A model generated the notes under the pieces. It was not told the origin of the DNA and did no database searches. It saw only the letters and a list, made by a program, of their open reading frames with translations. Made by a program: the position numbers and the translations under genes. From IMG/VR virus record IMGVR_UViG_3300021122_000005, positions 1-22,236 of that record: a DNA stretch of 22,236 bases; one strand, given 5' to 3'. This document shows, one piece after another, positions 15,940 through 22,236 of this stretch. The DNA comes from a virus. Position 1 is the stretch's first letter; each line of letters begins with the position of its first letter.

Positions 15940-17273
15940 GCCAGCTGCCGCCGGTGCCAGGGCAACTCATCACGCAAAAGGACCTTCTGACGCCGCAATG
16001 GCAATCGTGGTTCTATTACCTGCAAAACCTCATTAACGCCGGTTCGTTGGGTCCTACGGGCGCCACAGGCCCGACTGGCTCTGCAGGTCCGACCGGTGCC
16101 ACGGGGCCGACCGGTGCTACCGTAGGCGTCACTGGACCAACCGGTTCCACCGGCCCTACGGGCGTCACTGGGGCGACGGGATCGACGGGCGCTACCGGTC
16201 CGAAAGGCGACACGGGACCCGCCGGATCGACCGGTCCCACGGGGCCAACGGGCGCTACAGGCGCCACGGGACCGACAACGCCGACCAACGTGGTGTCTTT
16301 TACCAGCAGCGGCACATATACGCCCTCAACCGGCGCAATCGCCGCACAGGTATTTGTGTGTGGTGGCGGTGGTGGCGGTGGTGGCGCGGCAGCCATAACC
16401 AACCTCGGAACGCCATATTATTCTGCCGGCGCAGGAGGTGGTGGCGGAGCTTATTTGATTGGCTGGTTTCCAATTTCAACAATTACCACGCCAGTCACGA
16501 TTACAGTTGGTTCGGGTGGAACAGGTGGCGCTGGCGGAGTTTACACATCTGGCGCGTATGCCCCCGGAAGCGACGGCACAGCAGGCGCAAATTCCAGTTT
16601 TGGAAGTTACTTGGTCGCCGGTGGTGGAGGTGGTGGTAGCGGTGGCGGATGTCAAGCAACCACATTCGCAGGTAGCGGTAGCGGCGCCGGTGGAGCGCCG
16701 GGAGCTGCTGGCGGTTCCGGAGCAGTGGCCACCTTTACATACGGAATAAGCGCAACCGAAGGTTATGATTCAAGCGGAAATCGAATTGCAAACACTGTCA
16801 ATGGAAATTTCGGCAACCAATCGACGTTTATTTTTTCTCCGAACGTAATTGCTTATTGCGGGTCTCCAGGCGGTGGAACAATTGCTGCAAACGCTTTTTC
16901 AACAGTAAAAGGCACCGCTGGCGTCAATAATTACGCGTATGCCCCCGCAGGTGGTGGCGCCGGAGCAATCGGCGCAGCTGGAATCGGAAGTGGCGGTCGA
17001 GGCGGGGCTGTCCAAGGAACTACCGGAACAGGCGGTAATCCGGGGAACGGCGGAAATGGCGGTAACGCTACAAACCCCGGATTGCCAACACCGGGCGGCG
17101 GTGGCGGCGGCGGCAGCGAAGGTCGTTTCGTTGGTTCCGGAGTTTACAACGGAGGCAACGGCGTCAACGGCGGCGGCGGCGGCGGTGGCGCAGTAAACCA
17201 AGATGCCAACGTAAACGGCGGAACTGGCGGCAACGGCGGCAATGGTTTTGTTTACGTTGTGGAGTATTTTTAA
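15936..17273 (+). CDS. Collagen-like, glycine-rich tail fiber/adhesin
   Basis: This 445-residue protein begins with a short anchor ([32 protein letters not shown], residues 4-35), a type common at fiber N-termini. Residues 39-114 are collagen-like Gly-X-Y repeats ([10 protein letters not shown]...), broken once near residues 61-65, forming a predicted triple-helical rod. From about 119, [10 protein letters not shown] then runs of glycine and GGNGG/GGAG motifs form a glycine-rich tip similar to phage adhesins with polyglycine-II layers. The product is predicted to be a trimeric fiber for host contact, placed where P22 has its tail needle. Bases 16741-16860 are about 41% GC against about 67% in a sampled neck-gene line, so the tip may have been acquired. 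Confidence 0.82.
   Translation: MSQLPPVPGQLITQKDLLTPQWQSWFYYLQNLINAGSLGPTGATGPTGSAGPTGATGPTGATVGVTGPTGSTGPTGVTGATGSTGATGPKGDTGPAGSTGPTGPTGATGATGPTTPTNVVSFTSSGTYTPSTGAIAAQVFVCGGGGGGGGAAAITNLGTPYYSAGAGGGGGAYLIGWFPISTITTPVTITVGSGGTGGAGGVYTSGAYAPGSDGTAGANSSFGSYLVAGGGGGGSGGGCQATTFAGSGSGAGGAPGAAGGSGAVATFTYGISATEGYDSSGNRIANTVNGNFGNQSTFIFSPNVIAYCGSPGGGTIAANAFSTVKGTAGVNNYAYAPAGGGAGAIGAAGIGSGGRGGAVQGTTGTGGNPGNGGNGGNATNPGLPTPGGGGGGGSEGRFVGSGVYNGGNGVNGGGGGGGAVNQDANVNGGTGGNGGNGFVYVVEYF
16050..16277 (+). repeat. Collagen-like Gly-X-Y coding repeats
   Basis: About 25 triplets of Gly-X-Y, mainly GPT, GAT and GST, are encoded here by 9-base-periodic DNA. The repetition could let copy number vary by slippage. 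An irregular step (ATVGVTG) breaks the phase once. Confidence 0.85.
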
Positions 17274-17276
17274 CCC

Positions 17277-18113
17277 ATGAACGCCCTCGTCCACGCCGAA
17301 CGTCTGGACAAGCTTGAGGAGGTCATGACTGACCTACCTCAAACGTCCTGCAACGTCCGGCACATTTTTGCCCCGGGACAATACATCCGCGAAGTCACAA
17401 TTCCGGCGGACACCTACGTCGTCAGCCACAAGCACCGTGTGCCGCACCTCAACATTTTTGTTAAAGGCGCCGGCACCATGGTCATGTGCGACGGCTTTCA
17501 CCAAGAGCTGAAAGCGCCCATGGTGTTCGTGGGTCAGCCAGGGCGAAAAGTCGGTTACGTCCGCGAAGAGGTCGTTTGGCTTAACGTGTTTGCGACCGAC
17601 GAGACCGACGTTGACACGCTCGAGCAGATGTTCTTTGACAAGACCGAGGAGTTTGCGGAGGCGCAGGCGACCCACCGCGAGCAGCGCAACGTCAAGCTGA
17701 TCGGCCACGAGCGAGACGATTACGCCGCATTCCGTGACGAAGTCGGCGTGGATGAAACGAAATGTCGGCAGATCTCAGAAAATACCGACGATTTGATCCC
17801 GCTGCCGCATGGCACCTACAAGGTAAAGATCGGCCCGTCGCTGATCGAGGGCCGCGGTGTCATCGCCACGGCTGACATTGCAGCTGGCGAATTCATCGGT
17901 CCCGCCCGGATTGACGGCAAGCGCACCCCGCTCGGGCGCTACGCCAACCATTCCCAATTCCCGAATGCAAAATTTGTCACAGCCGGCAATCGCGTCATTT
18001 TGATAGGATTACGCCCGATAGCGGGCTGTCGCGGAGGCTTTGACGGCGAGGAGGTCACGGTGAACTACCGGGACGCCCTTGCTTTGAACCTGACCATCGG
18101 AGCGCAGTCATGA
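17277..18113 (+). CDS. Cupin-SET domain fusion protein
   Basis: This 278-residue protein joins two domains. Residues 31-105 look like a cupin: IPADTYVVSHKHRVPHLNIFVKG carries His51, His53 and His57 as possible metal ligands, followed by GTMVMCDG and a second strand set. Residues 181-270 resemble a SET lysine methyltransferase: EGRGVIATADIAAGEFIG (191-208), RYANHSQFPNA (221-231, the NHS...PN signature that folds around SAM) and GEEVTVNY (257-264, with Tyr264 as likely catalytic Tyr). Only about 30 residues lie between the GRG and NHS motifs, so the SET is very compact. Helices at 110-170 join them. The start has GGAG 12 bases upstream. Its TGA overlaps the ejection gene ATG. A virion or host protein-lysine target is inferred. 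Confidence 0.75.
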   Translation: MNALVHAERLDKLEEVMTDLPQTSCNVRHIFAPGQYIREVTIPADTYVVSHKHRVPHLNIFVKGAGTMVMCDGFHQELKAPMVFVGQPGRKVGYVREEVVWLNVFATDETDVDTLEQMFFDKTEEFAEAQATHREQRNVKLIGHERDDYAAFRDEVGVDETKCRQISENTDDLIPLPHGTYKVKIGPSLIEGRGVIATADIAAGEFIGPARIDGKRTPLGRYANHSQFPNAKFVTAGNRVILIGLRPIAGCRGGFDGEEVTVNYRDALALNLTIGAQS

Positions 18114-18820
18114 GTGGAATTGCAGGAGCTATCGCAGGAGCCGCCGTGGTCGGTGCTGCCGGTAGCATCATCGCCGGCAATCAGGCCGCATCGGCCACCC
18201 GGGACGCGTCCAACGCCGCCATCCAGCAACAGCAGGCGGCTCTGGCCCAGCAGAAAGAACTGGCCGCGCCGTACACCGGCCTCGGCCAGCAGGCCATGGG
18301 CGCCTACGAAAACCTGCTCGGCATTGGCAAGGATGGCAAGGTCAACCCGCAGCTCGCCCAGCAGACCCTGCAGAACATGCCGGGTTATCAGTTTGCGCAG
18401 CAGCAGGGCCAGCAGCAGACGCTGGCCGCTGCCGGCGCCATGGGCATGGGCCTGTCCGGCAACACGCTTGCGGCTTTGTCCCGGTACAACCAAGGATTGG
18501 CCGACCAGACGTACCAGCAGGAGCTGCAGAACCTGCTCGCGCCGGTCCAGATCGGTCAGGCAGCGGCAGCGGGTCAGGCAGCCAACATCGGTCAAGGCGC
18601 GGCCAACATGGGCAACATTATGATGGGTCAGGGCCAGAACGCGGCCAACATTGCGATCGGCCAGATGGGCGGCATCACGGGCTCGATCGGCAACGCGCTG
18701 AACCAGTACACCACCATGAACACGCTCAAGGCGCTCCAGAACCCGTCAGCCGGGTTTGTGCCGCCGACGTATGACGCCAGCCTGACGTCCAACATCCAGA
18801 ACCTCCCGGGGCTCGGTTAA
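18110..18820 (+). CDS. DNA ejection protein, P22 gp7-like
   Basis: This 236-residue protein fits the small ejection/DNA-transfer proteins of P22-like phages (gp7 class). The first 25 residues form a Gly/Ala-rich membrane-active segment (GAIAGAAVVGAAGSIIAG), then NQAASATRDASNAAIQQQQAALAQQ, a helical region, and APYTGLGQQAMGAYENLLG, a pattern common in this family. The rest is Gln/Ala/Gly-rich (QQQGQQQTLAAAGAMGMGLSG). Such proteins are packed in the head and leave with the DNA to form a channel across the envelope. The gene is followed two bases later by another virion gene. Confidence 0.8.
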   Translation: MSGIAGAIAGAAVVGAAGSIIAGNQAASATRDASNAAIQQQQAALAQQKELAAPYTGLGQQAMGAYENLLGIGKDGKVNPQLAQQTLQNMPGYQFAQQQGQQQTLAAAGAMGMGLSGNTLAALSRYNQGLADQTYQQELQNLLAPVQIGQAAAAGQAANIGQGAANMGNIMMGQGQNAANIAIGQMGGITGSIGNALNQYTTMNTLKALQNPSAGFVPPTYDASLTSNIQNLPGLG

Positions 18821-18822
18821 TC

Positions 18823-20337
18823 ATGCCTATTTCACCGGAAAGCATCAGCTCAATCGGCACGTCGGGTCCGGACATTGTCGGGTCAATTGGTCGCGGTTAC
18901 ACGCTGGCCGACACGATCAACCGCGAGCAGCTCAACAAAATGACGCTGCAGTCGCAGCAGGAAGAACAGACCGATCTTGCCAAACTGAGAACGCTTGGCC
19001 AGAAATACGACCTGTCAAAGCCTGAGGACCGTCATGCGTTCGCGGCTGAAGCCACCAAGATATCGCCCAAGCTCGGCATGGACGTGCTGAAAACGACGCA
19101 GGAAGCCGATCGTCGCAGTTCTGAATTGAGCGCCGATCAAATGCGCGTTTACGAGGCCAAGCACGAGGCGATGACCAGCGCTTTAATTCCCATGTACCAG
19201 CAAATCGATACGCTGACCAAGCAGGGCGTTCCGCCGCAAATGATTGAAGCGCAGCTGTTGCCGGTATTCAAACAGACGCTGGACACGTTGCAGAAACAAA
19301 CCCTTCCCAACGGCGAAAAACTGCTCAACCAGCAAGACATCCAGCAAATTTCGACCATGCTGTCGGGTCAGCCCGGTGCGCTGTTGCAAGGCATTAACGC
19401 GGCCATGGCGTCGTCGCGGACGGCGGCTCAATTTTTTGAGCGCCAGCGCAAGGCAAACCTTGAGGAGCGCAAAGTAAACGTCCAAGAGGAAAGCGCAAAG
19501 ACAAGAGCCGAGCAAGGCGCCGAGCGTTTGGATATTGCTCGAGGCCGCGCCAAAACCGGCGATACACAACTGACGCCGGAACAAACGGACCTCGCAGCGG
19601 CCCTCACCGAAGCCGGCGTCCAGCTGCCGCCGTATTTCCGTGGCAAGCAGCTGTCGGCCAATCTTGAAGGTCTGTTGCGACGTCACCCAGGCATGAGCCC
19701 CGACCAGATCGCGGCCAACGTCAAGGAAGGAAAAATTGAGATGGCTGCCGAAACGGCTGGCCGTCGCGCTGTCGGATCGCAGGTCGGCAAAGTTGAAGTC
19801 GGTCTCAACGAAGTCAACGAGTTCGCGCCGCTCGCGCTGGCCGCGTCTCAGGCCGTGCCGCGTGGCACGTTCGTGCCGTTCAACCGGCTCAGTCAGGTTG
19901 CCGATACCAGCATTTCCGATCCGAACCTTAAAAAGCTCAAGGCGTATCTCACGTCGCTGTCCAACGCCTACGACGTGGTTGCCGCTCGAGGCGGTACGGA
20001 CGTTGCCAAGCGTCAGGAAGCGCACCGGATGCTGGATTCTGCCGACAGCCCCGAAACGCTGGCCGAGGCGATCCGCGTCATGCAGACCGAAGCGCAGGCC
20101 GCCATTCGTGCCGGCGAAAAGGCGCTTCGTCGCCCCGCTGGCGTCACGCCGCAGGGCCCCACAACTCCACCCCCGTCGGCGGTTTCCCCAACCGGGAACC
20201 CTCCCCCCGGCCCTCCCGCCGCTGGCGGGGGTGGACCTACACCACCGGCCAACCTTCTCAAAGAAGGCGCCGTCACCCATTTCAAGAATGGCCAGAACTG
20301 GACGTTGCGTAACGGCCAGCCGGTGCAGGTGCAGTAA
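18823..20337 (+). CDS. Probable ejection/internal virion protein (second)
   Basis: This 504-residue protein is mostly helical with long polar helices (REQLNKMTLQSQQEEQTDLAKLRTLGQKY; QRKANLEERKVNVQEESAKTRAEQG), suggesting coiled coils. The middle part (LNEVNEFAPLALAASQAVPRGTFVPFNRLSQV ... AYDVVAARGGTDVAK) resembles a domain in internal virion proteins of P22-like phages. A Pro/Gly-rich linker at about 443-475 joins a 30-residue end with FKNGQNWTLRNGQPVQV, a small module seen at the ends of phage proteins. Its location between two ejection-type genes supports a role in DNA delivery (gp20-like). Its stop overlaps the next ATG by one base. Confidence 0.7.
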   Translation: MPISPESISSIGTSGPDIVGSIGRGYTLADTINREQLNKMTLQSQQEEQTDLAKLRTLGQKYDLSKPEDRHAFAAEATKISPKLGMDVLKTTQEADRRSSELSADQMRVYEAKHEAMTSALIPMYQQIDTLTKQGVPPQMIEAQLLPVFKQTLDTLQKQTLPNGEKLLNQQDIQQISTMLSGQPGALLQGINAAMASSRTAAQFFERQRKANLEERKVNVQEESAKTRAEQGAERLDIARGRAKTGDTQLTPEQTDLAAALTEAGVQLPPYFRGKQLSANLEGLLRRHPGMSPDQIAANVKEGKIEMAAETAGRRAVGSQVGKVEVGLNEVNEFAPLALAASQAVPRGTFVPFNRLSQVADTSISDPNLKKLKAYLTSLSNAYDVVAARGGTDVAKRQEAHRMLDSADSPETLAEAIRVMQTEAQAAIRAGEKALRRPAGVTPQGPTTPPPSAVSPTGNPPPGPPAAGGGGPTPPANLLKEGAVTHFKNGQNWTLRNGQPVQVQ

Positions 20338-22236
20338 TGGCTGATGAATGGCAAGTCGTAGGCGAGACACCCGCTGGCGCCGATAGCCAATGGCAAGTCG
20401 TCGGTCAGACGCCCGCTGCCCCGGCACCCACGCTCATGCAGGACCTCAAAAAGGGCGCCGTAAAGGGCGCCGTAGAGACGTTTTACGGGCCTCTGGAGGC
20501 CGCTGGCCGTATGGCCTATGGCGCCATGGCAACGCCCGTGGCGGGCCTTGCAGGGCTTGCACAGGGCGCATACAACGTCGGACGCGAGGCGTTGGGCTAT
20601 CAACCCGGTATGCCCGCCGGCAACGTGGTCGAAAACATCATGACGGCGCCGGGGCAACCACAGACCGACGTTGCCCGAAACGTCGAACGAGGCATTGGCT
20701 ACGTTACGCAGCCTTTAGTGGAAGCTGCTCGTGCGCCTGGGCGAATGATTTCCGAAGCCGGCGCTCCCGTAACCGGCGCCATTGTGTCGGCTCTGCCCGA
20801 AACTGCCATGACATTGTTGGCGCCCGAAGCCCGTGGTGCGGTCGGTAGTGCAGCTCGAGGCGTGACTCGGGCAGCACCTGCCGCAGCCACAACCGCGGCC
20901 ACCGCTGGTGCTGCCACCGCGGCAGCCGAGAACGCTGCCCGTCAGTACATCGCGGCCAAAACGTCCGTCGCGTGGAACGATTTGCCAAATTCTGTCCAGC
21001 AGACGCTGACCGAGGTCGCCAAAAACGCCAAGAACCTTGACAAGCTAGACCCCAAAGCGATTGAGCGGCTGGCGACGTTGCGCCGTGCCGGCGTCCAAAA
21101 CGCCACGGTTGGCCAGCTAACCCGAGACCCGCTCCAGCAGACCCGCGAAATGATCGCCCAGCAATCCGAGGGCGGGCAGGTTCTGCGCGATCTGACGACC
21201 GAACAGAACAAACAGCTGGTCAGCAGCATTGAGAGTTTGCGTGGTCGAACGACCCCGCTGCCCCCGGGCAGCACAACGGCGGGTCGCGGTGTCCGCGAGG
21301 CGGTAACGTCGAAATTGCGCGGTATGCAACGCAGCGTCACCCGCCTATACGGTATTGCCGAACGAAACGCGGGTGACACACCGGTACAGGCGACGTCGCT
21401 GGGCGACTACGTCAACAACCATGCCGATCCTGAACTGGTGGGCTACGTCACCCGCAAATTGCCAAAAGACGCGTACACGGTCGAAAACGGCCAAGTTACG
21501 CTGACCCGCGACCTTACCCTTAAAGAGCTGGAGATCGTCCGCAAAGCGGCTACCGCGGCCAAAAAGGCTGGTGGCGACAAGGGTTACTACGCCGGCGAAG
21601 TCACGGATCTGATTGACGACATCACCAAGGACTCGGGCGGCGAATGGTATGCCAAGGCTCGAGCTGCCCGCCGTAAGGTCGGCGAAGAATTTGAACGCAC
21701 TAAAGCGGTTAACGACATTATCCGCACCCGTGGCCGTTCCCGTGAACAAGCGGTCGCGCTTGAAGACGTCTGGCGCCAGTCGGTCGTGCGGGGGTCCGTC
21801 GACGACTTGCTGGCTTTGAAAAAATCGCTGCTTGGCGGCTCACCGATTGTTGCAAAGAAAGGCGCTGCGGCCTTTGATGACCTGCGAGCTGCCACCGCTG
21901 ATTACCTGCTGGAAAAGGCAACGCGAAGCCCGAAGAACTCGGTCGGCGATCCCAACGTGCAATGGAACGCATTCCGTAATGCTGTCAACGAGATCGGGCC
22001 CGAAAAGCTAGAAGTGCTGTTCGGCAAAGCCGGGGCCAAGAAAGTTGCCGACATCGTCGAGTCGCTGGAGATTCTCAAGACCGAAGCGCCGAACAATTGG
22101 CGCGGTTCCAGCACGTTCAAGAACATGATTTCCATGTTGGACACGCTGGGCGGATTGGGCGGCAAATATCTCGGGACAGATGTTATCGCCGGTGCCGTGA
22201 AGGGTGTAGCCAAATTGAAAGAAGCCGGTGAAGCGG
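20337..22236 (+). CDS. Large ejection/internal virion protein, 3' end outside window
   Basis: The frame is open from ATG 20337 to the window end, 633 codons with no stop, so the protein is longer. It begins with two copies of a short WQVVG repeat (EWQVVGETPAG, QWQVVGQTPAA), then Gly/Ala-rich amphipathic stretches (residues 40-100 and 140-200, including APAAATTAATAGAATAAAE) that could insert into membranes, then a long helical, charged region. It lacks a visible lytic transglycosylase motif in the part seen; that domain, if any, would lie downstream. Size and order fit the P22 gp16/gp20 class of head-packed proteins that pass into the host with DNA. The call rests on position and composition. 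Confidence 0.68.
   Translation, partial: MADEWQVVGETPAGADSQWQVVGQTPAAPAPTLMQDLKKGAVKGAVETFYGPLEAAGRMAYGAMATPVAGLAGLAQGAYNVGREALGYQPGMPAGNVVENIMTAPGQPQTDVARNVERGIGYVTQPLVEAARAPGRMISEAGAPVTGAIVSALPETAMTLLAPEARGAVGSAARGVTRAAPAAATTAATAGAATAAAENAARQYIAAKTSVAWNDLPNSVQQTLTEVAKNAKNLDKLDPKAIERLATLRRAGVQNATVGQLTRDPLQQTREMIAQQSEGGQVLRDLTTEQNKQLVSSIESLRGRTTPLPPGSTTAGRGVREAVTSKLRGMQRSVTRLYGIAERNAGDTPVQATSLGDYVNNHADPELVGYVTRKLPKDAYTVENGQVTLTRDLTLKELEIVRKAATAAKKAGGDKGYYAGEVTDLIDDITKDSGGEWYAKARAARRKVGEEFERTKAVNDIIRTRGRSREQAVALEDVWRQSVVRGSVDDLLALKKSLLGGSPIVAKKGAAAFDDLRAATADYLLEKATRSPKNSVGDPNVQWNAFRNAVNEIGPEKLEVLFGKAGAKKVADIVESLEILKTEAPNNWRGSSTFKNMISMLDTLGGLGGKYLGTDVIAGAVKGVAKLKEAGEA

Noticed and set aside
16016-16402. 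Minus-strand frame with a repeated Pro-Val-Gly pattern
   Set aside because: It is the reverse complement of the collagen-like repeat, so its regular pattern is an artefact.
20215-20229. GC-rich hairpin CCCGCC/GGCGGG inside the second ejection gene
   Set aside because: It lies in the codons of a Pro/Gly linker, has no T-run after it and sits mid-gene, so it is not called a terminator.
19183-20427. 414-codon minus-strand open frame opposite the ejection genes
   Set aside because: The translation is Arg/Leu/Gly-rich with no family resemblance, and it is explained by third-position GC on the coding strand.
1-22236. tRNA genes, CRISPR arrays, integrase or attachment sites
   Set aside because: Gaps between genes are at most about 70 bases, none holds a cloverleaf or regular repeat, and no recombinase is encoded, so none is reported.

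Overview
This window is a stretch of a tailed double-stranded DNA phage (or prophage), cut at both ends. All 22 credible genes lie on the + strand, most overlap by 1-4 bases or sit within about 15 bases of each other, and the content is packaging, head, neck, tail and DNA-ejection genes. No integrase, replication, lysis or host gene is visible. The DNA is mostly GC-rich. The neck pair resembling P22 gp4/gp10 and the ejection-type proteins point to a short-tailed (podovirus-like) phage. The capsid protein looks like the N4-gp56 family. A Gram-negative host is likely (capsule- or LPS-directed tailspikes, a heptosyltransferase-like enzyme), but the genus cannot be told.

Layout: (1) 2-1040: the C-terminal end of the large terminase subunit and two small unknown genes. 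(2) 1043-4846: two tandem beta-helix tailspike genes, unusually placed between terminase and portal. The first has a long N-terminal anchor and the second almost none, so they may form a branched receptor-binding pair. (3) 4850-9650: a small gene, portal, a small gene, scaffold and major capsid protein. The capsid leader holds two mutually exclusive hairpins around its Shine-Dalgarno site. (4) 9663-11779: five small head-associated genes, two of them diverged tandem duplicates sharing a near-identical 20-residue motif. (5) 11785-11831: a terminator with upstream competing arms that look like an attenuator between the head and tail gene blocks. (6) 11852-13501: a methyltransferase fused to a family-9 glycosyltransferase. 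(7) 13502-17273: P22 gp4-like and gp10-like neck proteins, then a collagen-like, glycine-rich fiber whose 3' part is AT-richer than its surroundings. (8) 17277-18113: a cupin domain fused to a compact SET domain. (9) 18110-22236: three ejection-type virion proteins, the last running off the window.

Together the genes form one late structural operon that packages DNA, builds the head, closes the neck, adds host-binding spikes and fiber, and supplies proteins that enter the cell with the DNA. The two enzyme fusions (MTase-GT9 and cupin-SET) flank the neck and fiber genes, are not standard assembly genes, and are the most interesting content. The two RNA-structure candidates (capsid leader and head/tail attenuator) could set relative protein amounts. 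All functions are judged from sequence reading only; no database search was run.
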